Below are positions 10,287 through 20,397 of a DNA stretch of 64,000 bases, in pieces (position 1 is the stretch's first letter; each line of letters begins with the position of its first letter). The notes beneath the pieces are model-generated. The model made no database searches. It had not been told where the DNA came from and saw only the letters and a list, made by a program, of their open reading frames with translations. The translations under genes were made by a program, and so were the position numbers. Source of the DNA: CAVXFL01 sp963761015 (GTDB lineage Bacteria; Pseudomonadota; Alphaproteobacteria; Acetobacterales; Acetobacteraceae); contig CAVXFL010000001.1 of the NCBI GenBank assembly GCA_963761015.1, positions 1-64,000 on the forward strand, read 5' to 3'.

Positions 10287-11730
10287 TTATTGCAGGACGA
10301 ATCCGGCATCGCCGGGCACGCGAATTGGCGCCGACGGGGGAAGCCGGGAGCTTTGGCGCATCAGGAGGATCCGTTCGACGTCGTTGGGAACCCCCCAACC
10401 ATCGGTTGGCAGATGCACATCCGACGGATTGCTCATGGGGTGAACGATGTATGGCGTTACGACGATAACCAGCTCGGTCTCGTTGCGCTGGAAGCTGGAC
10501 GAGCGGAACAGGGCTCCGAGAATCGGCACCTCGCCGAGCCAAGGCAATCCGCTGTCCGTTTGCGTGATGCTGTCCTGCAGCAGACCGGCGATGGCGAAGC
10601 TCTGGCCGCTACCCAGCTCGACGGTCGTGTCGGCCCGTCTGATCGTCAGCGCGGGGATGGCGATGCTGGAATTGCCCGCCGAAAGCTGCACCGCCCCCTG
10701 GTTGGACAGCTGACTCACTTCGGGACGAACATGCAGATTGATCCGCCCTGAACTCAAAACGGTCGGCACGAAGGAGAGCGACACCCCGAATTGCTGAAAC
10801 TGCACCGATACCGTGCCGAGCGACTGAGCAATCGGTATCGGGAATTCGCCCCCGACCAGAAAGCTCGCCGTCTGTCCGCTCATGGTCGTCAGATTTGGCT
10901 CGGCCAGCACGTGCACGAGATTATCCTGCGCCAACGCGTCGATGATCGTGTTCACATCGGCGCCTTTGTTGAGATAGCTGCCGGCGAGGGAGGCCGCCGA
11001 GGTGGCTCGACGCGGCGAGTGGATTGTTGGTCAGAAAGTTGATGGAATATTTCCCGATATTGCCCAAGGCCTGCCAATTCACGCCGAGCTCCCGCGTGAT
11101 CGCGCGCGACATTTCCGCGACCCGCACCCGCAGATTGACCTGAATGGCGGACAGGACGGTCAAGCGGTTGTCGAGCTTCTGGTTCGCCGACAGGTAGCCG
11201 CGCGCGATCGCGACCGCCCGCTCCGCTTCCGCCGGCGTCGCGACCGCGCCGGTCAACACCAATCCGCTCGCCGATTGCCGGACCTGAACGCCACGTCCCG
11301 GCATCAGCCGATAAATCGCTTGCTGCGCCTCGGCCGCGCCAAACGCCGACGGCCGTACCGTCACGTCGTATTCGGCGATGGGATGGCCGGCGGCGTCGAG
11401 GGCGGCGATCGTCGTCCGCCCCGGCGCCACGCCGAACACGAACAGGCTGCTCGGGCTCGCCGGCCGGACCTCGGCGATTTTTGGATCGGCGGCAAACAGG
11501 CTCGCCACCGGCGCGCCGAGCGCGAGCACCTGCCCGGAGCCGGATTCGAGCTGGATCGACCGATGCTGCGGCTGTGGCACCGGCGCTTGCGGGATCGCCG
11601 GCGGCTCCGCTCGCGGTACCGCTATCGCCGTGGGAGCCGGTTGCGTCGCGGGTCTGGTGATTTGCTGAGCTTGGGCAGACGTCTGCGCGAGCATCAGCAC
11701 GGCAGCCAAAGCCGGCAGGAATTTTGCCAT
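10287..11730 (-). CDS. cpaC: Tad pilus secretin CpaC (RcpA), one apparent frameshift
   Basis: Outer-membrane secretin. N-terminal signal MAKFLPALAAVLMLAQTSAQA, then an N-domain (SLFVFGVAPGRTTIAALD), a BON-like segment (SGLVLTGAVATPAEAERAV), and the secretin core in a second frame (ALAEPNLT-type VLAEPNLTTMSGQTASFL; GEVPILGALFRSSSFQRNETE). The two frames meet near 11005, where 'agccacctcg' reads through correctly as SSTSAASLAGSYLNKG if one base is removed. The start ATG 11730 overlaps the cpaB stop (TGATG); the stop is at 10287. About 480 residues when repaired, normal for the family. Confidence 0.82.
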
Positions 11731-12597
11731 CAGAAATGGAATTCCTTTCCATCGGAAGCGCCCTGGAACACGCGCACCGTATTGGGAACGCCGCGAGCAG
11801 GGTTGTTGAGCGTGAGCGCCGGGGACACGTCGCCGGCCCAGGTCACCGCCCTCGCGGGGGGCTGGACGGGATTGTTCGGCCCCGCCGTCGCGGTCTGGTC
11901 GGCGGAACGGACCACCAGCGAGAGGTGCCCGAGCCGCGCCGCCACCGACACACGCTCCGCCTGCTCGGACGTCACTTCCAAGGTAACCGTGCGGGCAGTC
12001 TTCCGGTCGCCCGCCTCCGGTGACGCCCCTTCGACGAGACGCTGATCGACGGCGATCACGCGGATATTGGCCAAAACCGTTTCGGCGGCCAATCGGCGTC
12101 CGGAGGGAAGCGTCGGCGTGTCCATCGCCTGGGTCAGAATGAGGTCGACACGATCGCCGGGCCAGATCAGTCCGGCGCTGCCGCTGATCATGTCGACGCC
12201 AACCGTGATCGCGCGCATGTTCGGGCCCAGTACGGCGGCAAGGAACCCATGGTCGCCCGGCCGCAAGACATCGGAGGGCAGGATCGGGTCGCCCGGCCGC
12301 AAGCCGCGGCGCACCATCGCGCCCACGAACTCCGCGCGCTGCTGCGGCACATCCGGAATGGCGCCCTCGGGAACCTTCGACTGCGCCAGCGCGCCGGCCC
12401 CGATATCCTCCGGCTTGAGCAAACTCCCGGCGCGCAGTTGCCGCGCCGCGACGAGCACCTTCACCTTGACCTCGCCGTCCGCTGCCGCCGCGGCTGTCTG
12501 CGGCGGAGCCGGCGGCCGGGTACCTGATCCAGGCAACCGCGCCGAAGCCGGCCAGGCCGACGGCCAGGAGCGCGAACAGGGCGATGCGCAGCAACAT
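11730..12597 (-). CDS. cpaB: Tad pilus assembly protein CpaB (RcpC), one apparent frameshift
   Basis: The N-terminal membrane anchor MLLRIALFALLAVGLAGFGA is in one frame. The SAF domain (VLVAARQLRAGSLLKPEDI) and the rest of the CpaB/RcpC fold (WPGDRVDLILTQ; VLANIRVIAVDQ) are in another, to a stop at 11730. The frames meet near 12505-12530 in a Pro/Ala-rich linker. The start ATG 12597 has GAGGAC upstream and lies 7 bases after cpaA. CpaB sits in the periplasm next to the secretin, possibly contacting peptidoglycan through its SAF domain. Confidence 0.82.
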
Positions 12598-12604
12598 TTT
12601 GTCC

Positions 12605-13150
12605 TCAGTTACTCAGAAGCATGAAGATGACGCCGGCGAAAATCGCGGACGCGTAAGGCAGCGGCGCGCCACGCCGGATGCGCCAGTGCTCGATCCGGAT
12701 GATGCGCGAGAGCAGCGGCAGCGGTCCCGCCCGGTGCCGCGTCTTCGATTCGGCCGCGACCGGGGCCGCCGATCCGGGCAGCGTGGCCCGGAGCAAGAGG
12801 TAGGCGAGCGCGAGCAGGCCGCCCGCCAGCGATACGGCGAGCATCAGGCTCGGAACCCGGTATGGCGCGACCAGCAGCGCCGCGGCCGCCAGCAGCTTGA
12901 CGTCGCCACCGCCGAGCCAACCGCGCCGCCAACACACGGCCCCGAGCACGAACACGGCCATGGCGGACAGGAGACCGGCCAGCAGATCATGCCACTGCAA
13001 ATGCAGCGCGACGCCGATCGCGACGAGGCATAAGGATAGCCAGTTCGGAACCCGTCGGGTCGCGACATCCGATGCGCCGGCCAGGAGCAGCAACAGACAG
13101 CTCGTGGCCAGCAGCGCCGGACTTGTCGTAGCGATCACGAACTCCAGCAT
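12605..13150 (-). CDS. cpaA: Prepilin peptidase CpaA (TadV)
   Basis: 181 residues, polytopic. Aspartyl prepilin peptidase of the A24 family: the first catalytic Asp is in AGASDVATRRVPNWL and the second in the GGGDVKLLAA motif. It cleaves the Flp prelin encoded just upstream. The start ATG 13150 is used because the longer frame upstream reads across the flp pilin region without hydrophobic character. The protein ends in the membrane segment AIFAGVIFMLLSN. Confidence 0.88.
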   Translation of the reverse strand: MLEFVIATTSPALLATSCLLLLLAGASDVATRRVPNWLSLCLVAIGVALHLQWHDLLAGLLSAMAVFVLGAVCWRRGWLGGGDVKLLAAAALLVAPYRVPSLMLAVSLAGGLLALAYLLLRATLPGSAAPVAAESKTRHRAGPLPLLSRIIRIEHWRIRRGAPLPYASAIFAGVIFMLLSN

Positions 13151-13260
13151 CGGAGCACCCGTTTTGGAGTGAACCCGGCTTGGGCCGGCAGTACGGCGAG
13201 TGGGTGCCCTGCCCGCCCAGTGGGTGTTTCCGCGAGGTGAGTGGCGGAACCGCCGATCAG

Positions 13261-13431
13261 CTAGAGGCTGCTCGCAATCGTGTTGAACGTATTGCCGATG
13301 TTGCCGCCGAGCGTGGTCAGCGCCGCGATGATCACCACCGCGATCAGGCTGCCGATCAGCGCATATTCCATGGCCGTCACGGCACGGGTGTCGGTTTTCA
13401 ACGCGAGCCAAGCCCTAAGATATTCGACCAT
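13261..13431 (-). CDS. flp: Flp/Fap type IVb pilin
   Basis: 56 residues: MVEYLRAWLALKTDTRAVTA then MEYALIGSLIAVVIIAALTT and a short polar tail. The Glu-Tyr after the processing site and the single hydrophobic helix are the Flp hallmark; cleavage is expected just before the AMEY segment. GAGG lies 9 bases upstream of ATG 13431. It is first in the pilus operon, about 110 bp before cpaA, a usual place for the major pilin. Confidence 0.9.
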   Translation of the reverse strand: MVEYLRAWLALKTDTRAVTAMEYALIGSLIAVVIIAALTTLGGNIGNTFNTIASSL

Positions 13432-13450
13432 CGATAAGCCTCATTTGCAT

Positions 13451-13467
13451 GCGCGAGTACCTCGCGC
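13451..13467. promoter_or_regulatory. Perfect inverted repeat in the flp leader
   Basis: GCGCGAG-TAC-CTCGCGC, 7-bp arms around a 3-bp centre, 20 bp upstream of the flp start codon. It could be an operator or an RNA hairpin in the leader. No confident promoter boxes were found between here and the transglycosylase gene. Confidence 0.4.
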
Positions 13468-13596
13468 GAGTTGCTCCGGTTCGTAATCCGCGCGATCGTC
13501 CGGCAAAAACGGCATGACCTGGAGTTTCGCGCTGGGGCTTATCCATGCATGATGAAGCTTTAAATCTCGTTAAGAGGGCGCGCTTGTCGCGGTTAT

Positions 13597-14421
13597 TTAT
13601 TCGGGCCTGAACACACGTGGGAGGAAGCGGGCGTGGCGGCGCATCCAAGCGGCGGGAGCCGAACTGCGCGACGGCGTGAATACCGCGATGCCGGCCGCGC
13701 CCGGGGCCAGCAGCGCGACGACGGGATCGCGTCCGCCTGCCATCCGCCCCGCCATCCGCAAGGAACCGCCGCGCGCCGCGAGCGAGCTGCCGCCGCCGTC
13801 TTTCCGCAGCGCCTCGACCCGCATGCGATACGCTTGGCCAAGCGCGGGGGTCGCCGAGTGATACAGCGCGACCGCCGACGGCCAGTCACCCCGATGGCGA
13901 TGCAAGTCGGCCAGAAACCGCGCCGCGGCCATCGCGTTGGCGGTGGGATCGAACGCCTCGCGCAACGACATGAACGCGCCGGGGTGATGCGCCAGATTCA
14001 CTTGAAAACATCCGACATCGATGGAGCGCACGCCGCGCGCCCGCCGGTCTCGCACATAAGCGATCGCCGCGTCGGCCGAGTCGAAATAGCGTCCGTCGCC
14101 GGCGGCATCGACCGCAAACGGAAACGGTTCGAGCCGCCCGCTCGCCGGATCGACACGTCCGGTTTCGGCGCGTCCGATGGCCAGCAGCAGGCCCTCCGGC
14201 AAGTCCCAGGCCTGCGCCGCGCGCGCCGCCGCCTCGGCGCAATCGCCATTGCCGCGCGCGTTCGGCGCGTCCGCAAGCGGCGCGGCATGGCCCGGCCGCT
14301 GCCATGCGGCCAGCAAGGCCGCGAGCGCCAGAACAGCGGTTCTCCGGCCCAGCCATGCCCCGTCGGCATGCGGCGCGAGATGCGGCGCTCCCGGCGTGGC
14401 GCGCCCGCGCTCCGTTTCCAC
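13597..14421 (-). CDS. Lytic transglycosylase (SLT domain)
   Basis: Up to 274 residues. After a hydrophobic export signal (AVLALAALLAAWQRPGHA) comes a lysozyme-like SLT fold: the catalytic Glu is in LLLAIGRAETGR, followed by GCFQVNLAHHPGAFMSLREA and the AVALYHSATPALGQAY segment. It cleaves peptidoglycan in the periplasm. Lying upstream of flp in the same direction, it probably opens the wall for the pilus machine; that link is inferred from position. The start could also be one of the later in-frame codons before the signal. Confidence 0.78.
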   Translation of the reverse strand: METERGRATPGAPHLAPHADGAWLGRRTAVLALAALLAAWQRPGHAAPLADAPNARGNGDCAEAAARAAQAWDLPEGLLLAIGRAETGRVDPASGRLEPFPFAVDAAGDGRYFDSADAAIAYVRDRRARGVRSIDVGCFQVNLAHHPGAFMSLREAFDPTANAMAAARFLADLHRHRGDWPSAVALYHSATPALGQAYRMRVEALRKDGGGSSLAARGGSLRMAGRMAGGRDPVVALLAPGAAGIAVFTPSRSSAPAAWMRRHARFLPRVFRPE

Positions 14422-14536
14422 GAATAAGCTCCCCCGTGCCGGCGCTCCCGGCCCGGCATCGCTGATCGACTATTCGGGGGCGCGCGGGTTAAGACTTCGC
14501 GAAGAACGCGTCGGGCAAACGGTGGGAGGGATCGGC

Positions 14537-15301
14537 TTGAACAGGCTCGCGGGAAAGGTCGCCTGGGTCACCGGGGCGGGCAGCGGCATCGGCGAAGCGG
14601 CGGCCGTCGCGCTCGCCGGGGAAGGCGCGCGCGTGGTGCTGACCGGGCGGCGCGCCGACGCATTGCAGCGCGTGGCCGATCGTATCGCGGCGGCCGGGGG
14701 CACGGCCACGGTGGAGCCCGCGGACCTCGCCCAATCCGCCGCGGTCGATCGCATCGCCGCCGCGATCGGCCAGCGGTTCGGCCGGCTGGACATCCTGGTC
14801 AACAACGCCGGCCTGAACATCGTCGAACGCGAATGGTCGCGCCTCAAGCCGGAAGGCGTGGACGCGGTGATCGGGGCCGACCTGAACGCCGCCTTCTACT
14901 GCTCGATCGCGGTCCTGCCGATCATGCGCGCGCAGCAGGACGGGCTACTGATCCACACCGCCTCGCTCGCCGGGCGGTTCGTCGGCCCGCTCAGCGGTCC
15001 CGCCTATACCGCGGCCAAGCACGGCATGGTCGCGATGAGCCACAGCATCAACATGGAGGAATGCGTCAACGGCATCCGCTCCTGCGCGCTCTGCCCGGGC
15101 GAGGTCGCGACGCCCATCCTCGACAAGCGGCCGGTGCCGGTGAGCGCGGAGGAGCGGGCAAGGATGGTTCAGCCGGAGGACTGCGCCGACCTCATCCGCT
15201 ACATCGCCTGCCTGCCGCCGCATGTCTGCATCAACGAAGTCCTGATCAGCCCGACCTGGAACCGCGGTTACGTCGCCGCTTTGCAGCGTAAGGGCGGGTA
15301 G
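14537..15301 (+). CDS. SDR-family oxidoreductase
   Basis: 254 residues with the Rossmann cofactor motif TGAGSGIG near the N-terminus, NNAG, and the catalytic Tyr-Lys as YTAAKHG with a preceding Ser (TASLAG). TTG 14537 is chosen as start because GGGAGGG lies 6-12 bases before it. NAD(P)-dependent reductase or dehydrogenase; substrate unknown. Monocistronic; the neighbours give no pathway. Confidence 0.85.
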   Translation: MNRLAGKVAWVTGAGSGIGEAAAVALAGEGARVVLTGRRADALQRVADRIAAAGGTATVEPADLAQSAAVDRIAAAIGQRFGRLDILVNNAGLNIVEREWSRLKPEGVDAVIGADLNAAFYCSIAVLPIMRAQQDGLLIHTASLAGRFVGPLSGPAYTAAKHGMVAMSHSINMEECVNGIRSCALCPGEVATPILDKRPVPVSAEERARMVQPEDCADLIRYIACLPPHVCINEVLISPTWNRGYVAALQRKGG

Positions 15302-15403
15302 CGACGCCGATGGCTGCGCGGGAACTCGGCCTGAGGCGGCTATGGCCCGCGACAGCGGCTCTCCATATATAGGGCAGCATACACAAGGCAGCAGCATGAC
15401 CGG

Positions 15404-15727
15404 GTGGGCCTATCCGTGATCGTAACCCGAATCCTTGCCGTCCTGGCGGCGACCCTGCTCGTGGCCGCGTTCACCATCGCCACGGTGTTCCCGCCGGATA
15501 TGCCGCTCTCGGCGGGATTGGCGATGCTCGACAGCGGGCTCGTCGGCCGCTTGCAGAACTTGGCGAACGTCCATCTGTCGCCCTGGATCTGGCCGCACCT
15601 GGCCACCCCGCTGCTGATCCGGCCGGCCTGGCTGCTGCCGGCCTGTTTCGGCGTGGTGATCGCCGGCGCCGCGACCTCGGTGGCCTCGACCGGTACCACG
15701 TCCCGCTCACGGCGGCGGCGGAGCTGA
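15404..15727 (+). CDS. Small membrane protein of unknown function
   Basis: 107 residues from GTG 15404 (GTG 15416 is possible). Two predicted membrane helices (ILAVLAATLLVAAFTIATVF and the PAWLLPACFGVVIAGAA region) are separated by a loop with MPLSAGLAMLDSGLVGRLQ. The basic Ser/Arg tail overlaps the 3' end of the Nudix gene on the other strand by 21 bases. No ribosome-binding site is clear. Confidence 0.55.
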   Translation: MGLSVIVTRILAVLAATLLVAAFTIATVFPPDMPLSAGLAMLDSGLVGRLQNLANVHLSPWIWPHLATPLLIRPAWLLPACFGVVIAGAATSVASTGTTSRSRRRRS

Positions 15728-16186
15728 GCCGGCCGTCGGCGGGTCGAACAGCAGGCGCCGCGCCAGCCCGACCACCCGCCGCGCCTCGCTCCAGAGTTCG
15801 TAGTCGTCGAACTGGTCGAACCGTACCCACGCGGCCGCAGTGACGTCCGAGCCCGCCCTGGGCTCCCCGCCCGACCAGCGCGCGGCGAAATCGAGGATCG
15901 TGTAGTGAAACCGCACCCGCCCCTCCGCGTCGCGGTGGATGCTGTCGACATTGGCGGCCAGGATGAGATCGCCGACCTGCAGGCCGGTCTCCTCGGCGAG
16001 TTCGCGCCGAGCGGCTTGCTCCGCGGTTTCGCCGAGAATTTGCCCGCCGCCGGGCAGGCTCCAGGCCCCTAGCGACGGCGCGCGGCCGCGCCGGACCAGC
16101 AGCACGGCATCCGGCCGCAACACCGCGACGCCGATCCCGACGATCGGGCGCGGCGGATATTCCCGGCCGCGCCGATCATCGCTCAC
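15707..16186 (-). CDS. Nudix hydrolase
   Basis: 159 residues. The Nudix box is complete: GGQILGETAEQAARRELAEE followed by TGL. It hydrolyses a nucleoside diphosphate linked to another moiety; the exact substrate cannot be told. The GTG start at 16186 overlaps one possible end of the DUF4340 gene as GTGA, suggesting it is the last gene of the export operon on this strand. The C-terminal PPTAGSAPPPP tail is low complexity. Confidence 0.85.
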   Translation of the reverse strand: MSDDRRGREYPPRPIVGIGVAVLRPDAVLLVRRGRAPSLGAWSLPGGGQILGETAEQAARRELAEETGLQVGDLILAANVDSIHRDAEGRVRFHYTILDFAARWSGGEPRAGSDVTAAAWVRFDQFDDYELWSEARRVVGLARRLLFDPPTAGSAPPPP

Positions 16187-17747
16187 CCGAGCGCCAACAT
16201 TCCGCGCCGCCTCACTTGGGCGCGGCGGATGGCGATGTCGCGGCTGGGACCGGCGCGGGCGGCGGCGCGGATTTCGGCCGGCTTGGACGCCGCCGAGGGG
16301 TCGGTAGCCGCCGCCGGAGTGGCCGAACCAGGCGCCGTGCTCGCGGCGTGTGCGGGTTCGGCCGATGATGTTCCGGGGCCAGCAGCGGCAGAGCCGCCGG
16401 GAGCGGAGGACGCTGGGGCTTCTGTCGGCGCCGCCGAACGCGTCGAGACCGGCGTCGACGGCGCCTTGGCCGGCGCTGCCGCGGTCGGGGTCGGGCTCGC
16501 GACGGTGGACGCGGTGCCGGCGTTGGCCGGCGCGGGCGCCGCCGTCTTCACGACCACCGGCGTGGATGGCGCCTGGGCCTTTGCCGGCGCGCTCGTCGCA
16601 CCGGCGATGGTGGCGCCTTGGCCGGAGCCGCCGTGGTCGTCGCGCTCGTCGCTGGGGCGGTCGTCGCTGGGGCGCTCGTCACGGCGGGCGGCGCCGACGC
16701 CGGCTTGGCCGGCGCCACCGTCTTCGCGACTGCGGGCTTGGGTGTCGGCGCCTTCAGATCGTCCATCGCCGGGACCAGCGCCTTTTCCTTCCAGCCGCCA
16801 AGTTCGTAGATCCAGCCCTTCAGCCGGCCCTCGAGCTTCTCGGCCTCCGGCTTGGCGGCCCCCTCGCCCGCGGCGGCGAAACGGGCCCAGACCTCGTTGC
16901 CTTTCTCGGTGACGGTCACGTTCACGGTCATGCCGTCGGAGGTCGTGAACCGGCTGTGCCCCAACTCGCTGCCGGGCATCTTCCCGGCCGGCCGCACGCG
17001 CAGGAAACTCAGCAGCTCCAGCGCCTGCTGCACGTCCCCGACCTTCGCCGGGTCGAGCTTCGGGTGATCGGCCGGCTGCTTCATCGCGAGCTTGTCACCC
17101 GCGCGCACCAGCACGATCTTCGGCTGCCCCGGCCGATCGGACACTACGCGGGCGATCTTGCCGTGATCGATGTTGAGGATCTCGCGCTCCAGCCACATCA
17201 GCGCATCGTCTTCCAGCGGCAGCCGGCCCTCCGCGAGCCACGACTGCGCCTCCCCGGGCCGGCGCACGTAAATCTGATCCGGCAGGTTGGGCATCCCGCG
17301 CGTCCGGCTGTGCCCGACGATCAACGAGAGGATCGGCTTGCCGGCCTTGTCGCTGACCGAGACCAGCGTGGAATCGGCCTTCGGTCCGGGTTTTTCCACG
17401 CCGAGGCGATCGTACATCGCCGGATTGGCGGTGCGTGGCTCGGCCAGCCGGAGTTCGGCCAACCCCACCAGCAGGTCGTGCACCTTGCCGGGCTTCGCGG
17501 GATAGCCTTCGTCCTCGACGACGCCCCAGACATTGCCGGTCCGCTTGAGCATGATCGTGCTGCCCTGATGGGTCATTTCCACCATGGCGGCGTTCTGCAG
17601 CCTGGGCGCGACGTTCGGGAACGCCGGCTGCCCGGCCGTGGCGACGCTATCGACGCTCGGCCGGGTGGTGCGCGCGCCGAAATACCAGCCGGCGCCGACA
17701 ACCAGCACCGCGAGCACCGCGAGAACGAGCGTGGTACGAGGCTTCAT
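16183..17747 (-). CDS. DUF4340-domain periplasmic/membrane protein, low-complexity tail frameshifted
   Basis: N-terminal anchor TTLVLAVLAVLVVGAGWYFG, then a DUF4340 domain with paired beta-rich repeats (VEMTHQGSTIMLKRTGNVWG; RFTTSDGMTVNVTVTEKGNE). As written the frame ends at 16548 in an improbable Arg-rich tail. In the next frame an Ala/Pro/Thr/Ser tail continues (STPVVVKTAAPAPANAG), so an indel near 16610 is likely. A second near 16270 would give an ending PVPAATSPSAAPK at 16212; otherwise the stop is at 16183. RBS AGGAG before ATG 17747. It partners the GldG-like gene upstream. Confidence 0.75.
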
Positions 17748-17760
17748 GAACGGCGGCTCC

Positions 17761-19660
17761 TCAGGCGTGGGCCACGGCGCGGCGGCGCATCCGGACGAAG
17801 CCGAGGATCATCGCCAATAGGGCCAGGATGGCGGGCACCAGCGCGACATCGAACAGTCGCAGCTCGGTCTTCAGCCGGTCGATGTCGCGCCGCAGGTCGA
17901 ATTGCACGTTGCGCAACTGCCGCCGCGTATCGACGATCTCGTGGCTGACCTGGGTGATCGCCGCCTGCTGCGCCGGGGTCAGCACTGCGGCCGAAACGCC
18001 GCTCTGTCCGCTGCCCTGGCGCAGCTCGGACAGCCGCCGCTGCGTCTCCTTCAGGTGCGTCTGCAGGTTCTGCTGGGTCTGGCGGAAGCGCGCCTCGGCG
18101 CGGTGCTGGATGTTCTCCACCACCGTGAACGGCCGCTCCGCCACGCCGCGCCCGCGCAGCCCGATCAGCGCGTCGCCGCCGGCCAGGGTGCCCACCAGGT
18201 TGGCGACCAGCGCGCCGTTGTCGCTGAACGGCGTCGCCTGCTCCTGGCCGAAGAAGTTCTGCACGTGCACCCAGAACCGGTCGGCCAAAATATCGCTGTC
18301 GGCGACCACCACGAGATTCGCCGGGCCCTTGGTCTGGGCGATGAAGGTTGGCAGCCCCGCCGGGCGCTTCTGCCCCTTGGCCGGCTCGGGCGGGCCGGTG
18401 AACGCCGATTTCAGCACGCCCCGCACCCGCGCGGCGATCACGCGCGGCCCGCCGGAGGGCTTGAAGTCGGCGAGCAAGGTCGCCGGATCGGTCCCCGTGC
18501 GCAGCTTCTCCACCGGGATCAGGCCGGACTGCTTGCTCGAGGACAGGATCGGCGTGAACGCGATATCGGCGCCCGGTTTCTTGGCCAGGAACCCGGGGGC
18601 GGCGACCGTGACCTGGGTGAGATCGGCGGTGGCCGGGTCGTTGTGATTGATGCCGTCGCGGATGTTGAACCACGGCAGATAATCGACCGACGCGAGCCGG
18701 TCGCCCGGGGTGGCGCGGATGCGCCAGGCGCCGTTCATGTCGCCGACGACCTCGTTCGGATGGTAAACGATGCCCCAGGCCGCGAACAGCTTGTGCAAAT
18801 CCGAGGACACGTCGGTTTGCGGCATGCCGTTCATGCGGGGCTGGCTGAACTGCGCCTCGCTTTCCGGGTCGACCATCACCATCAGCCGCCCGCCGCGCAT
18901 GACGAACTGGTCGATCGCGTATTGCGCGGCTTGCGACAGATGCTGCGCCTGCGCGACCAAAAGCACCTGGATGTCCGGATCGATCGTCCAGGTAGTCAGC
19001 GGCACGTCGCGTACCGTGAAGGCCTGGCGAAGCTGCAGCATGGAAACCCAGGGCCGGCCGGAATGCGCGCCCATCCGCATCATCATTTGCGGATTGCCCT
19101 CGAGCGGCAGCGACGACATCACGCCGACGACGGGCTTCTTCGGGCTGGACAGGTCGTAGATCAGCCGCGTCAGGTCGTATTCCAGGAAGCGCTCGCGGCT
19201 CTGGTCCAGGAACGGAACGGTGCGGACATCGTCCAGCAGGTTGCTGCCGACCAGCCCGAAATAGACCTGTTCGCCGGCACGATCCAGCGGCACGCCCTGC
19301 AAGCCGTACGCCATCGCGCGGTCCTCGACGTCGCTGAACGGCTCGGGGTTGTAGAATTCGAGCTTCAGCTTGCCGTGCGAATCCCGCGCATACGTCGTCA
19401 GCAGCTCGCGCACGCGATCGGCGTAGCTGCCGTAGCTCGGCACCCGCGCGCCGAGCTGCGGCGAATAGAACAGCCGCAGCGTGATCGGGTCCTTGAGCTT
19501 GGCCAGGATCGCGCGCGTGCCCTTGCGAGAGCGTGTAGACGTGGCCTTGCGTCACGTCGATCTGCGCATTGGCGAGACGCGTGTTGGCGAGCAGGTTGAT
19601 GCCCGCGAGAATGGCGGCGACGGCGATCACGCCGATGATCGAGTACCAGACGCGACGCAT
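17761..19660 (-). CDS. gldG: GldG-like ABC-transport-associated protein, one apparent frameshift
   Basis: N-terminal membrane helix YSIIGVIAVAAILAGINLL followed by QIDVTQGHVYTLSQG in one frame, then the body (SYADRVRELLTTYARDSHGK; VDPESEAQFSQP) in another. They join near 19530 if one G is removed, giving QGTRAILAKLKDPITLRLFY. The large periplasmic domain is followed by a coiled-coil region (about the last 120 residues) and a C-terminal helix (VPAILALLAMILGFV). About 630 residues when repaired. It works with the permease and ATPase upstream in an exporter of unknown cargo. Confidence 0.82.
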
Positions 19661-19662
19661 CG

Positions 19663-20394
19663 TCAGGCGGCCTTCCGATGTTCGAGGATGATGGTGTTCA
19701 GAAACAGCCAGAACACGATGAAGGAACCGAAGTAAATCAGGTCGCGCGCCGCGATGAGCCCCTGCGTGAACGGCTGGAAGCGTTCGCTGATGCTCATGTG
19801 CCGCGCGGCTTCGGCCAGCGCCGGCACGTTCTGGCTCAGGAAGTCGATCACCACGGGATAGGAGCTGACGGCGAACAGGAAGCAGATCGCGACCGTCAGC
19901 ACGAAGGCGATCACCTGGTTCTTGGTCAGCGCCGACAGCGCCGCGCCGATCGAGAGGAACGCGCCCGCGACCAGGAACGAGCCGAGATAACCCGCGCCGA
20001 TCACGGCGTTATCCGGCCGCCCGAGATAGTTCACGGTGATGACGAACGGAAACGTCAGCGCCAGTGCGATGCCGCAGAACACCCAGGCGGCGATGAACTT
20101 GCCGAGCACCGCCTGCGATTGCCGCACCGGCAAGGTGAGCAGCAGCTCGATGGTGCCGAGCCGGCGCTCCTCCGCCCACAGCCGCATGGTGATCGCCGGG
20201 ACCAGCAGCAGGAACACCCAGGGGATGAACTCGAAGAACGGCTGCAGGTCGGCGCGGTTGCGCTCGAAGAACCCGCCGACGTTGAACGTCAGCACGCCTT
20301 GCAGCACCAGGAAGATGACGATGAACACCCAGGCGACGGGTGTCAGGAAATACCCGCCCAGCTCGCGCCGGGCGATGGTCAGGATTGGTCGCAT
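19663..20394 (-). CDS. gldF: ABC transporter permease, GldF type
   Basis: 243 residues with six membrane segments, for example VAWVFIVIFLVLQGVLTF, FIPWVFLLLVPAITMRLW and AFVLTVAICFLFAVSSYPVV. The AEERRLGTIELLLTLPV motif between segments is typical of ABC-2 permeases that contact the ATPase. Adjacent genes (2-3 bp gaps on both sides) encode the ATPase and the GldG-like protein. Named from bacterial gliding clusters, but such operons are widespread and do not imply gliding here. Confidence 0.85.
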   Translation of the reverse strand: MRPILTIARRELGGYFLTPVAWVFIVIFLVLQGVLTFNVGGFFERNRADLQPFFEFIPWVFLLLVPAITMRLWAEERRLGTIELLLTLPVRQSQAVLGKFIAAWVFCGIALALTFPFVITVNYLGRPDNAVIGAGYLGSFLVAGAFLSIGAALSALTKNQVIAFVLTVAICFLFAVSSYPVVIDFLSQNVPALAEAARHMSISERFQPFTQGLIAARDLIYFGSFIVFWLFLNTIILEHRKAA

Positions 20395-20397
20395 GGG

